From positions 1 through 34,761 of the forward strand of contig CAZEBW010000035.1 of the NCBI GenBank assembly GCA_964510205.1: 34,761 bases of DNA, in the 5' to 3' direction. This DNA is from CAZEBW01 sp964510205. Lineage in GTDB: Bacteria; Chloroflexota; Anaerolineae; VGOG01. Both the position numbers and the translations under genes were made by a program. Numbering within the stretch: the stretch's first letter is position 1; the number at the start of each line of letters is the position of its first letter. Below, in pieces: positions 22,855 through 30,649 of this stretch. The notes under the pieces were generated by a model. That model was given only the letters and a program-made list of their open reading frames with translations, was not told the DNA's origin and did not search any database.

Positions 22855-22911
22855 TCATTCCAGCAATATCTTCAACTGCCGCGCAGTGGCCACCGCTTGA
22901 CCCTGTCAGCG
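22855..22911. repeat. R4, diverged copy of the DUF72 3'-end repeat
   Basis: About 57 bp aligned with the core of R5. In the DUF72 frame it reads QGQAVATARQLKILLE and then a stop, so the frame is kept despite base changes. In another frame it forms the last 11 or so codons of the DUF433 gene at 22872-23084. Confidence 0.75.
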
Positions 22912-23084
22912 TAGTTGAGAGCAGCCCAAATGTCCTCTTCGGTCACTTCATACTCTCGGATGATCTCTTCCCTTGTCATGCCGCCAGCAAGCCCGCCGAC
23001 GATACGCGTGATGGGAACCCGCGTCCCGCGGATCACCGGTTTGCCATGCTGTATCTCTGGGTCTATGATAACTCGTTCATTCAT
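22872..23084 (-). CDS. DUF433 antitoxin with C-terminus replaced by repeat R4
   Basis: A 70-aa DUF433 protein (VIIDPEIQHGKPVIRGTRV, then VGGLAGGMTREEIIREYEV and IWAALNYA). The last family-like residue is about Ala59. The remaining 11 (DRVKRWPLRGS) come from R4 read in a different frame from DUF72, replacing the usual 15-20 residue end and AVPA-type terminus. No DUF5615 partner follows, so this is an orphan antitoxin, probably partly decayed. The ATG at 23084 has GGAGAG upstream. It starts 28 bp after the DUF72 stop codon. Confidence 0.75.
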   Translation of the reverse strand: MNERVIIDPEIQHGKPVIRGTRVPITRIVGGLAGGMTREEIIREYEVTEEDIWAALNYADRVKRWPLRGS

Positions 23085-23112
23085 TTTGCCTCTCTCCTCT
23101 CGTTTCATTAAC

Positions 23113-23883
23113 TCACTCCCCCAACAACATCTTCAACTGCCGCGCGGTGTCTACCGCCTGGCCCTGCCAGTGGTTGTTGGCGAAGGCGAAGGTCAGCTCG
23201 GCTTGCTCGTCCAATTGCTTGATCTTGGGCACCCACTCAGAGAGCTCCTCGGTGGTGTAGGTGTAATCGTAGCGCTCCCAGGCCTCGTCGTGCTGCCACC
23301 ACTTGGCGGCGTTGCGGCCATGAAAACGCACGTAGGCCACCGGGCCGGTGGCCTCGGCGATGGGGGGGATCAGGCCCCTGAGGCGCGGCTGGTCCACGCA
23401 GCAAAAGCCCAAGCTCAACTCGCGCAGCAGGTCGAAGATGTCCGGCCTGATCCATTCTCTGTTGCGAAATTCCACTACCACGGGCAGTTCGCCCATCCGC
23501 TGGCGAAAGAGGCGCAGGTAATCTCGGCTCTCCTTCTGATTGTGGAACGAGTAGGGGAACTGGGCCAGGACGCAGCCGAATTTGCCCGCTTCCGCCAGGG
23601 GCCTTAACGCGGCGCAGAACTCGGCGAAGACCTCTGCGTTGTCCTCCCGCTCGTGGGTCATCTTTCGATTCGCTTTGATGGCAAAAAGAAAGCCCCCAGG
23701 CGTCTTCTGCGCGATCCGCTCCAGCATGCCGGGGTTGGGAACCCGATAGTAGGTGAAGTTGAGCTCGTTGGCTTGGAACTCCTGAGCGTAGAAAGAGAGC
23801 CTTTCCCGCTTGGGCAGATCCGATGGGTAATAGGGCCCCACCCAGTCATCGTAGCTGTAGCCGCTTGTACCCACGTAGATCAT
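23113..23883 (-). CDS. DUF72 family protein (YecE-like)
   Basis: A 256-aa TIM-barrel-like protein of the DUF72/YecE family, whose biochemical function is still unknown. Family signatures are VGTSGYSYDDWVG at the start, SFYAQEFQANELNFTYYRVP, FLFAIKANRKMTH, VVVEFRNREW, YVRFHGR and the end AFANNHWQGQAVDTA. The length is normal and the gene looks intact. It begins 6 bp after infA and is probably co-transcribed with it. Its last 55 bp are the parent-like copy (R5, 23115-23170) of the direct repeats spread through the toxin-antitoxin region downstream, so this 3' end is the anchor of that array. Confidence 0.92.
   Translation of the reverse strand: MIYVGTSGYSYDDWVGPYYPSDLPKRERLSFYAQEFQANELNFTYYRVPNPGMLERIAQKTPGGFLFAIKANRKMTHEREDNAEVFAEFCAALRPLAEAGKFGCVLAQFPYSFHNQKESRDYLRLFRQRMGELPVVVEFRNREWIRPDIFDLLRELSLGFCCVDQPRLRGLIPPIAEATGPVAYVRFHGRNAAKWWQHDEAWERYDYTYTTEELSEWVPKIKQLDEQAELTFAFANNHWQGQAVDTARQLKMLLGE
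23115..23170. repeat. R5, the DUF72 3' end itself
   Basis: The coding end of DUF72 (WQGQAVDTARQLKMLLGE and stop) shares about 50 bp with R1 to R4. All copies are in the same orientation. R1 to R3 are longer on one side by a shared sequence absent from this copy, so they may derive from a related DUF72 end rather than from this one. Confidence 0.8.
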
Positions 23884-23889
23884 TGCCCC

Positions 23890-24138
23890 TTACCTCTTAT
23901 AGCGATAGATGATGCGGCCACGAGTCAAATCGTAGGGGGATAGCTCCACCAGAACCCTGTCGCCCAACAGGATGCGGATGTAATACATCCGCATCTTGCC
24001 CGAGATGTGGGCTAGGACCTCATGCCCGGTGTCCAAGTCCACCCGAAACATGGCGTTGGGTAAGGCTTCTACTACCGTCCCCTTGACTTCGACTGCGTCT
24101 TTCTTGGTTTTCCTTGCACTTCCGCTTTTCTTGGCCAT
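23890..24138 (-). CDS. infA: Translation initiation factor IF-1
   Basis: An 82-aa single S1/OB-fold protein that binds the ribosomal A site during initiation. Typical wording is VEVKGTVVEALPNAMFRVDL, VLAHISGKMRMYYIRILLGD and VELSPYDLTRGRIIYRYKR. It is about ten residues longer than the usual 72, with a lysine-rich N-terminal extension. AGGAG lies upstream of the ATG. It is followed closely by the DUF72 gene and preceded by ftsK, rather than lying in a ribosomal protein operon. Confidence 0.96.
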   Translation of the reverse strand: MAKKSGSARKTKKDAVEVKGTVVEALPNAMFRVDLDTGHEVLAHISGKMRMYYIRILLGDRVLVELSPYDLTRGRIIYRYKR

Positions 24139-24180
24139 ACTTTTTCTTCTCCTCCTTTGGTGAATCTATTGGATCACGAT

Positions 24181-26370
24181 CTACTCCTCGTCTGCTTCCT
24201 CCAACTCCTCGTCCGCAGTCTCATCTGGGGCGCTGATGAGCACGTCGCGAGAGCGACCATCGTCTTGGAGGGGGGTTACGATGCCCTGTTCCTCCAATTC
24301 ATCCATGATGCGGGCTGCCCTCGGATAGCCGATGCGCAGCTTCCGCTGCAGGAAGGAGGTCGAGGCGTGGTCGTGTTCTTTCACTAATTCGATGGCCTCT
24401 CCCAAGAGCTCGTCTTGTTCCTCCTCCTCCACCAGTTCCTCCCAGGGCGGCTCCTCTTCCTCCAGCCAATCCGGCTCAGCCCTGGTCTGCCAGAAACCCA
24501 CCACTCGCTTGATCTCCTCGTCCGACACGAAACAGCCCTGAATCCTGGCCAGCTTGCTGGAATCCGAGGCCATGTAGAGCATGTCGCCTTCGCCCAGCAG
24601 GGTCTCGGCCCCAGCCGAATCGAGGATCACGCGGGAGTCCGTCTGAGAGGTCACGGTGAAGCTCAGGCGGGCCGGGAAGTTGGCCTTGATCAGCCCCGTC
24701 ACCACGTCCACGCTGGGCCGCTGGGTGGCGATGATCAGGTGAATGCCCGTAGCCCGGGCCATCTGCGCGATGCGGCATATCAGCCACTCGATATCGTCGG
24801 GCGCAAACAGCATCAGATCGGCCAGCTCGTCAATGATGATGACGATGTAGGGCAGGCGTTCGTGGCGCACCTCCACCTTGCGGTTGTAGTCCTCTATGTG
24901 GCGGGCCCCGGCCTGAGCAAACTTCTTGTAGCGCTCGTCCATCTCCCGAGTGACCCATTTGAGCACGCCGATAACGCGCTGCGCTTCGTGCTCCACGCTA
25001 CTCAACAGATGGGGCAGACCTCTGAAGCGGCTGAGCTCCACTCTCTTGGGGTCTATCATCACCAGCTGCAGATCCTCAGGGCTGTTGTTGAAAACCAGGC
25101 AGGTGGTGATGGAGTTGATGCAGACCGACTTGCCTGACCCGGTTGCGCCGGCGATGAGCAGGTGGGGCATGGTGGCCAGGTCCGCTACCACTGGCTGGCC
25201 GGCTACTCCCTGCCCCAGGGCGATCTTGAGCTTGGAGCCCATGCGCTGAAACTCTTTGGATTCCATCACCGATCGCAGGGAGACCAGCGAGATCTCCCTG
25301 TTGGGCACCTCGATGCCGACCATGGGTCGCCCAGGCACGGGCGCCTCAATACGAATGGGGGAGGCGGCCAGGGCCAGCGCCAGGTCTTTGGCCAGCGAAG
25401 TGATCTTGCTCACTCGCACCTTTCTGCGCCGGATACTGCCGTCGGACTTCTTGCTCTCGATGTATCCCGGCTTGACGCCGAACTGGGTGACCACCGGCCC
25501 CTGGCTGATCTCGATCACTTTAGCGGGCACCCGAAAGCTGGCCAAGGTCTCCTCGATGATCCTGGCCTGACGGCGCCCGTCTTCCTCGCTGAAGGTTCGC
25601 TCAGAGAATCGGTCGAGGAGGTCCAGGGGGGGCAGGCTGGCTTTCCGTCTCCGGCGGGCAGGCGGTGTCCGCTGCGGTGCGGTTTCCGCCTGCGGCTGAG
25701 GCGCGGCAGCCGGTTCAGCGACCTCTGGCCCCTTGATGACCACCTCCGCAGGCGGTTCCTCGTACTCTTCCAGCGGCGGGGTTGTCACGGTGGAGGGGGT
25801 GAGCCGCCCGTAAACGGAAAGGGCGCTGGCCTTCGCGCTCTCAGCTAGTGGCCGAATGCTGTTCCGAGAGAGGTCGAAGGTCAGTACGATCCCCAGGCCC
25901 AGGATGGCCAGGAGGATCAGCAGAGCGATGGGCCATCCCAGGGCATCAATCAGGAGATGGGAGACGGCCCAACCCACGAAGCCGCCGCCCTCGCCGTTTC
26001 TGGCCAGACCTAAGGGGTCTTGGCTGAAGGATGGCAGATGGATGAGGGCCAAGCCTGCTACGAAGATGATCTCCAGGCCGATGATGACCTTCCAGCCGGG
26101 TCTCAGCTCTTGCCCCAGGTTGCTGAGGAGCAGGGATATGCCGGCCACCACTAGGCTCACAGCCACGACGTAGGCTCCCAGGCCGAAGATACGGCGCAGA
26201 AGCCTGATCCACAAGTTGCTCAGCAGCCCAGAGGTGATGGAGAATAGGCCCAGAATGGTGATCGCCGCCAGGGCCAGCACCAGCAGACCTGCGATCTCCC
26301 GCTGGAAGGGCTTGAGGCTGGTGTTCAGTTGTTCCCAGAATGCTTTCTTCTTCGACCGCTTGCGTGCCAT
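24181..26370 (-). CDS. ftsK: DNA translocase FtsK/SpoIIIE
   Basis: A 729-aa septal DNA pump. Residues 25-170 hold about four membrane segments. A Pro/Glu-rich linker covers about 190-250, then comes the alpha-beta RecA-like motor with Walker A GATGSGKS (408-415) and Walker B VIIIDELADLM, and SARIILDSxGAE-like wording in the core. The C-terminal gamma winged-helix domain (FLQRKLRIGYPRAARIMDEL) reads polar KOPS-like sites. The length is at the shorter end because the linker is compact. Directly upstream lie an 11-bp-stem hairpin and a MITE-like repeat. Confidence 0.95.
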   Translation of the reverse strand: MARKRSKKKAFWEQLNTSLKPFQREIAGLLVLALAAITILGLFSITSGLLSNLWIRLLRRIFGLGAYVVAVSLVVAGISLLLSNLGQELRPGWKVIIGLEIIFVAGLALIHLPSFSQDPLGLARNGEGGGFVGWAVSHLLIDALGWPIALLILLAILGLGIVLTFDLSRNSIRPLAESAKASALSVYGRLTPSTVTTPPLEEYEEPPAEVVIKGPEVAEPAAAPQPQAETAPQRTPPARRRRKASLPPLDLLDRFSERTFSEEDGRRQARIIEETLASFRVPAKVIEISQGPVVTQFGVKPGYIESKKSDGSIRRRKVRVSKITSLAKDLALALAASPIRIEAPVPGRPMVGIEVPNREISLVSLRSVMESKEFQRMGSKLKIALGQGVAGQPVVADLATMPHLLIAGATGSGKSVCINSITTCLVFNNSPEDLQLVMIDPKRVELSRFRGLPHLLSSVEHEAQRVIGVLKWVTREMDERYKKFAQAGARHIEDYNRKVEVRHERLPYIVIIIDELADLMLFAPDDIEWLICRIAQMARATGIHLIIATQRPSVDVVTGLIKANFPARLSFTVTSQTDSRVILDSAGAETLLGEGDMLYMASDSSKLARIQGCFVSDEEIKRVVGFWQTRAEPDWLEEEEPPWEELVEEEEQDELLGEAIELVKEHDHASTSFLQRKLRIGYPRAARIMDELEEQGIVTPLQDDGRSRDVLISAPDETADEELEEADEE

Positions 26371-26381
26371 ATCTTTGGTTG

Positions 26382-26421
26382 CTGGAAGCTAGGCGCTAGT
26401 CAGACACCCTCTAGCTTCCAG
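26382..26421. repeat. Hairpin-forming inverted repeat upstream of ftsK
   Basis: CTGGAAGCTAG (26382-26392) and CTAGCTTCCAG (26411-26421) are exact inverses of 11 bp with an 18-base loop. No T run follows on either strand, so it is not an obvious terminator. It is probably another small palindromic repeat. Confidence 0.6.
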
Positions 26422-26444
26422 ATAAAGGCTCGGCGAAGTGGAGT

Positions 26445-26545
26445 GGGTGTGTTTCATGTCGGTCGTAGGGCGGATTGGCAATCCGCCAATCTGTCGGAAT
26501 GCCATTCCGACCAACAATACCAGCCAACTCGTTTGAAACATACCC
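26445..26545. mobile_element. 101-bp MITE-like element related to the one at 9099
   Basis: The left end gggtgtgtttca and right end tgaaacataccc are inverses with one mismatch, and resemble the ends of the element at 9099-9251. Inside are two perfect short palindromes, cggattggcaatccg and gtcggaatgccattccgac. Flanking 9-mers (aagtggagt and aattgaaat) match at only some positions, so the target duplication is absent or decayed. It lies in the 221-bp gap between the S1 protein stop and the ftsK start. Confidence 0.6.
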
Positions 26546-26591
26546 AATTGAAATCGTCCGAGCGCGTATTACCTCTGTCTTCCTGTCTTCG

Positions 26592-27626
26592 CTAAACCTG
26601 TCGGAGGCTGAGCCCCAGGCGGTGTTTAGCGCCGTCAACGCTTAAGACCCGCGCGGTGACGACGTCGCCTTCCTGGACCACGTTGCGGGGGTGTAGGAAA
26701 TTCCCCTCGGCCAGCTCGGAGATGTGGATCAGTCCCTCCAGACCTTCCTCAACACGAGCGAAGGCCCCGAAGCTGACCACGTTGGTGATCTTGCCCTCTA
26801 CCAGTTGACCTACTTGGTAGCGTTGCTCTACGGTGGCCCAGGGGTCTGGTTGCAGCCGCTTCAGGCTGAGGCCGATCCTTTTCGCTTCCCGATCTACGTT
26901 GATAACGTAGACCTCTACTTCGTCCCCGCTCTGGAGAACGTCGCTCGGATGCTTCACCCGTCCCCAGGACATCTCCGAGACGTGGATCAGCCCTTCCACT
27001 CCCCCCAGGTCTACGAAGGCGCCGAAGGAGCAGAGATTGGTGACCCGACCCCGCCTGATGTCGCCTTTGGACAGTTCAGCCAGCACTCTCGCTTCTCGTT
27101 CCTCGTTCGACGTCGTCGCTCTCTCCGAGAGGATCAGGCGGTTGCGTTCTCTTTCCAAATCAATGATTCTGAGCGAGAGGCAGGCTCCCACTCGGTTGGC
27201 CAACGCCATTTCTCTTTCTTCGTTCCCCAGATGGTTGGGCGAGTCTACGAGCTGGGAGGCTGGCACAAAGGCTCGCAGCCCATTCAATTGCACCAACAGG
27301 CCGCCACGGTTGTAACCCGTAACGGGCAGTTCCAAGATTTCAGCATTCTCGAAGCTGGCTTGAGCCAGTTGCCAGGATTGGTTAAGGTAAGTTTCGTCCT
27401 CAAGGGGAGGAGCGCTCTCTAGTGGGGCCGATTCGCCGCCAGATTCGCCCTCGACCCGGCCCATGTTCAGCTCCGTGCTGAGCCCACGCCAGACCTCCTC
27501 TTTTTCCGCAGGCGGCGCAGCACTCGTGGACTTCTCTCCGTCTTGTAAAAGTGCTTCCCAGTAGTCCTCTCTTAAAGGTGCTTCTCCGAGACGTCTACGC
27601 AACTCTGATTCCCGATTCATGACCAA
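26592..27626 (-). CDS. rpsA: S1-domain RNA-binding protein (ribosomal protein S1-like)
   Basis: A 344-aa protein with three S1 OB-fold repeats: about 97-175 (VTGYNRGGLLVQLNGLRAFV), 186-260 (RGRVTNLCSFGAFVDLGGVE) and 268-344 (EGKITNVVSFGAFARVEEGL). The last two are canonical, with GLIHVSEMSW and GLIHISEL. The first 90 residues are acidic and low in conservation. With three repeats it is shorter than the six-repeat E. coli S1, as in many non-proteobacteria. It should bind mRNA at the 30S subunit. AAGGAG precedes the ATG. It stands alone, with ftsK downstream. Confidence 0.88.
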   Translation of the reverse strand: MVMNRESELRRRLGEAPLREDYWEALLQDGEKSTSAAPPAEKEEVWRGLSTELNMGRVEGESGGESAPLESAPPLEDETYLNQSWQLAQASFENAEILELPVTGYNRGGLLVQLNGLRAFVPASQLVDSPNHLGNEEREMALANRVGACLSLRIIDLERERNRLILSERATTSNEEREARVLAELSKGDIRRGRVTNLCSFGAFVDLGGVEGLIHVSEMSWGRVKHPSDVLQSGDEVEVYVINVDREAKRIGLSLKRLQPDPWATVEQRYQVGQLVEGKITNVVSFGAFARVEEGLEGLIHISELAEGNFLHPRNVVQEGDVVTARVLSVDGAKHRLGLSLRQV

Positions 27627-27766
27627 ACCTTCTCCTTTGTAAAAGAACCTGTTCGAAAACCCAGTGACTGATACGCCGATCTGCCCCCTATCAGCAATGC
27701 AGTGTTCCTCAGATTGCCCTTTGCTTCCCTCCTTCCCTTTTTATCCGCCTCGTTGCCTCATTGCCT

Positions 27767-29716
27767 TCATTCCCGCGCTCCTTGTTCCATATCGGCTATG
27801 GCTTTGGCTACCCCCTCGATGGCCACCCGCTGCTTGCGATAGAGGTCCGATTCGCTGATGGCCAGGCGCATGGCGATGTCCCTCACTCGCAAGCCCTGGA
27901 TGAACTTCAACTCTAAAATGTTGTACAATATCCACTTGGTGGTCGTCATACGGCGCTCGCCCTCCGGCTTGAGCGCCTCGATGGCCTGGCCCAGGACGAA
28001 GCGCAGGGCCTTCACCGGGTTGCCATCGTGCTCCTCTAGAGCCCTCTCCACGATCCTAAGATTCAGGAGGGGGCTTTCGGTCAGCTTGGGCCCGCCCCAG
28101 TAATGGCTGAGGGCATCCCAGACCCACTGCTGGAAATCGGGACCGTAGAGAGGGCCCTCTTCGATGGTCTCCAGCCCCGGCGAGCCGCGATAGCGAACGG
28201 TGCCACGCCAGCGCTGGATGCGCTCGATGCGGGGGATGATGCGCCGTAGGGCGGTGAAGACGCCTTGCTGGAGGTGCCGGTCCTCCAAGGCCAGCTCAGC
28301 CTGCGAAACCAGAAGGCGGATGACGTCCAACTCTTCCTCGGTCAGGTTCATCTCGGAGCTGCGCGCCTCTACGCCCAGAATCCCCAAAGTGGATTCCCTC
28401 TCCTCGGTTCGCAGGGGCAAGAGCCAGTAGCCGTCGCGGACGACGAAGTCGCTGTTGTTCAGTTCCCCGTTGTTGGAGGGCGATTGAGCTAGAGCCAGCA
28501 GATCGGCCGAGCTCAGGTCTGGTTCGGAAGAGCTGGGCGGGCTATGTGCTGATCGCGGGGCATCCTCCGGTCGAAGTGGAGGGCTGCAAAAGGCTTCCAA
28601 GCGCGGCTCTCCGCCGGCCATCACTGCCACGAAGCCGCTTTGCACCCGCAGCAGCTCGCAGATGGCAGTCAGCACGTTCTCCAGGAATTGCTTCAAGTCG
28701 GTGGTGGTCAGCAGCCGCTTATCCAGCTCTTGGATCCAGGTGATCTCATCGCGGTCTTGGCGGTAGATGAGGCGGTCAATGAAGGGTTTGGCCAGGTTGA
28801 TGAAAATCTGCAGCAAGATGATCAGGCCGACCACGGCGAAGATGAGCACCGTGTCGCGCGGCAGGCCCAAGATGTGCTCCACTTTGGGGACGGTGAGCAT
28901 GGCGATGACGGCGCAGGTGGCCACGAAAGGCCCTCGGAGCAGGTAGTGAATGAGGCTGTGCTTGATCACGCGGTCGGGGGTGAGGACGCCGAAGTAGGCC
29001 ACGCTGTAGGCCATGACCACGATCATCAGGGACACGCCGACGTTGCCGATCAGGGAGAGAAGCAGCACCAGGCCTGGCGCTGAGTATGGAGCCATGCTGG
29101 CTGCCACGAGGTAGGGGAAGACGCCCAAGCCGGGGGCAGCGAAGGCCAGGGCCAGATAGGTCATGCGCCGCCTGGAGGTGGAAGTCAGGCAGCGCTGGCG
29201 AGCGCGTTGGATATTGCGCGCCCCCCAGGCCACGGTGAGCAAGAAGTAGAGGGCGAATACCCAGAACAGAGGGCCGGCGGCCAGGTGGGAGATCTGGGGC
29301 AGGTGCCGTCCGTCGTGTACCAGCAGGTCGGTGGATACGGCCAATCCGAACAGAAGAGCGCTAATGACGTAACAGGCGAAGACGGCCCTCCGACGCCAGG
29401 GTGAAGTGAGGTTGGTGGTGCGGAGGAGGGCGTCGGAGAAGTGCAGATAAGCGGCGGGGACAAAGGCGATGCCCAGCCATTGGAAGCGCAGCCAGGGGAT
29501 AGCCGCTTCCAGGGTGTCAATCTTGGACAGCGCGACGTCGCCCACGTAGACGATGGTGACGAAGGCGACGAGGGCGCAGAACGAGCGGGCCACTGCGCTG
29601 CGCAGGTTGTGGGTGAGGATGTAGACCAGCAGGGAGAAGCCGATGATCACGATGGCTGAGGATAGAATCAGGTTGGCGAAGGCCAGTGTTGCCGGTACGT
29701 CAAGAGAGATTTCCAT
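27767..29716 (-). CDS. Membrane sensor with 7TM, GAF and C-terminal HTH, no kinase
   Basis: A 649-aa protein. Residues 1-310 hold about eight membrane segments like the 7TM N-terminal region of some histidine kinases. Residues about 325-500 form a GAF-like sensory domain, interrupted by a low-complexity stretch (about 385-425). A conserved region about 520-590 follows (WVWDALSHYWGGPKLTESPL), and the end carries a helix-turn-helix-like segment (GLRVRDIAMRLAISESDLYR). No H-box, N-box or GGDEF motif is present. It may therefore act directly on DNA from the membrane, or via a partner. The start lacks a clear ribosome site. A repeat-rich 104-bp gap separates it from the acetyltransferase upstream. 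Confidence 0.82.
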   Translation of the reverse strand: MEISLDVPATLAFANLILSSAIVIIGFSLLVYILTHNLRSAVARSFCALVAFVTIVYVGDVALSKIDTLEAAIPWLRFQWLGIAFVPAAYLHFSDALLRTTNLTSPWRRRAVFACYVISALLFGLAVSTDLLVHDGRHLPQISHLAAGPLFWVFALYFLLTVAWGARNIQRARQRCLTSTSRRRMTYLALAFAAPGLGVFPYLVAASMAPYSAPGLVLLLSLIGNVGVSLMIVVMAYSVAYFGVLTPDRVIKHSLIHYLLRGPFVATCAVIAMLTVPKVEHILGLPRDTVLIFAVVGLIILLQIFINLAKPFIDRLIYRQDRDEITWIQELDKRLLTTTDLKQFLENVLTAICELLRVQSGFVAVMAGGEPRLEAFCSPPLRPEDAPRSAHSPPSSSEPDLSSADLLALAQSPSNNGELNNSDFVVRDGYWLLPLRTEERESTLGILGVEARSSEMNLTEEELDVIRLLVSQAELALEDRHLQQGVFTALRRIIPRIERIQRWRGTVRYRGSPGLETIEEGPLYGPDFQQWVWDALSHYWGGPKLTESPLLNLRIVERALEEHDGNPVKALRFVLGQAIEALKPEGERRMTTTKWILYNILELKFIQGLRVRDIAMRLAISESDLYRKQRVAIEGVAKAIADMEQGARE

Positions 29717-29739
29717 ACGTTTTCTAGTCTTGGGTAACT

Positions 29740-29820
29740 GGTAGATTCGTAGATTCGGGACCCGTAGATTCGGCTACGAATGTACAAATATACGAATTTT
29801 CGACTTTACCAATCTACCAA
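29740..29820. repeat. Short tagattcg repeats with inverted ends
   Basis: actggtagattcg and two more gtagattcg units are followed by a cgaat-containing stretch and the inverse caatctaccaa at the right end. Together they make an imperfect palindrome of about 80 bp between the sensor start and the acetyltransferase stop. It is probably a dispersed repeat or small MITE. Confidence 0.55.
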
Positions 29821-30348
29821 CTAAATGCTGCGAGCGAAAAACAGAGCAATGTCCTGATTGGTGTAATAGCGATCGTTGAAGCCGCAGAAAGCGAAGCCGT
29901 TTTTTTGACTGAAACAGATAGCGGGGTGGTTTTTGGTCTGAATCTCCAACATCAACTGGCTGAGGCCCCGCTGGCGAGCCCATTCGCTGGCTTTCCTGAT
30001 GAGGGCCGTTCCGACGCCTTGACGCCGGTAGTCCTTGGCTACGGCCATGTTGTCCACCCAGCCCGTGAGATGCCAGGACTGCACGCGCATGTCCAGATAG
30101 CCGCAGACCTCGCCGTCCTCTTCGGCGACCAAGAAACATTCGCCCCGCCGCCAGCTCTCCAACAGATTGTCGTAATCTCTGGGGTACTTGACTCGCATAG
30201 ACCTCGGCAGTCTGACGGTGCGGAAGACCACCGTGACCTCTCCACCGCCCTCGCTTTCTTCCATCTGCCAGACGTAGTTGGTGACGTAGGAATGGTCGAG
30301 GGCCAGACAGGCGTTCAGGTCGGTTAGTTCGACAGGGCGGATGATCAT
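29821..30348 (-). CDS. GNAT-family N-acetyltransferase
   Basis: A 175-aa acetyl-CoA-dependent acetyltransferase. Motif A, which binds the acetyl-CoA pyrophosphate, is DYRRQGVGTALI (106-117). A preceding strand WVDNMAVA and the end GFNDRYYTNQDIALFFARSI resemble the streptothricin/antibiotic acetyltransferase-like branch, so small-molecule modification is possible, but the substrate is unknown. The ATG follows GGAGG. A likely promoter lies at 30398-30426, with an inverted repeat over its -10 region. Confidence 0.88.
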   Translation of the reverse strand: MIIRPVELTDLNACLALDHSYVTNYVWQMEESEGGGEVTVVFRTVRLPRSMRVKYPRDYDNLLESWRRGECFLVAEEDGEVCGYLDMRVQSWHLTGWVDNMAVAKDYRRQGVGTALIRKASEWARQRGLSQLMLEIQTKNHPAICFSQKNGFAFCGFNDRYYTNQDIALFFARSI

Positions 30349-30380
30349 GGCAGTTTGTTTCCTCCAATCGTTGATGCAAG

Positions 30381-30426
30381 TACCAGGGCCTACTGGTATT
30401 TTATCATCTTAAGCCCAAAAACGCAA
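30381..30426 (-). promoter_or_regulatory. Promoter of the acetyltransferase with operator-like palindrome
   Basis: Read leftward, TTGCGT (30421-30426) and TAAAAT (30398-30403) are spaced 17 bp apart. TACCAG and CTGGTA (30381-30398) form an inverted repeat touching the -10 box and the predicted start near 30391, a position where a repressor could bind. The -35 box is weak. Confidence 0.5.
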
Positions 30427-30433
30427 GCGCAAG

Positions 30434-30464
30434 CAAAAACGGGTGGGGAATGTATCCCACCCGT
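30434..30464 (-). terminator. Intrinsic terminator downstream of the DUF2283 gene
   Basis: ACGGGTGGG (30439-30447) and CCCACCCGT (30456-30464) form a perfect 9-bp stem. On the minus strand the hairpin is followed by five T. It would end leftward transcripts coming from the DUF2283 and serpin side, before the acetyltransferase promoter. The 185 bp between it and the DUF2283 stop has no convincing gene. Confidence 0.75.
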
Positions 30465-30649
30465 CTGGATGACGTCGTCGGTCAAGTATTCCACATCTCG
30501 TCCATCCCCGCAAAGCTGTTGACTTGCCTGAACGCATAACCCCCCAGCGCATCGGGCACCTGGGGAGGCTGCGTGGGGCAGGTGTTCAATTGGTTCGGCT
30601 TCGCTCACCACAGGCCTCCAAACTCCATTGGACGAGTGTCACCGAATCA

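Noticed and set aside
20393..23170. Regularly oriented direct repeats that might be a CRISPR array
   Set aside because: Repeat spacing is about 200-1,100 bp and the spacers are genes. The repeat is the end of a coding sequence and no cas gene is present.
26382..26421. 11-bp-stem hairpin as a terminator for the S1 protein gene
   Set aside because: It has no T run on the relevant strand and lies about 170 bp beyond the stop, past a MITE-like element, so it is better taken as a repeat.
30390..30611. A 73-codon leftward frame between DUF2283 and the acetyltransferase
   Set aside because: It crosses a strong terminator hairpin and a promoter and has no recognisable protein pattern.
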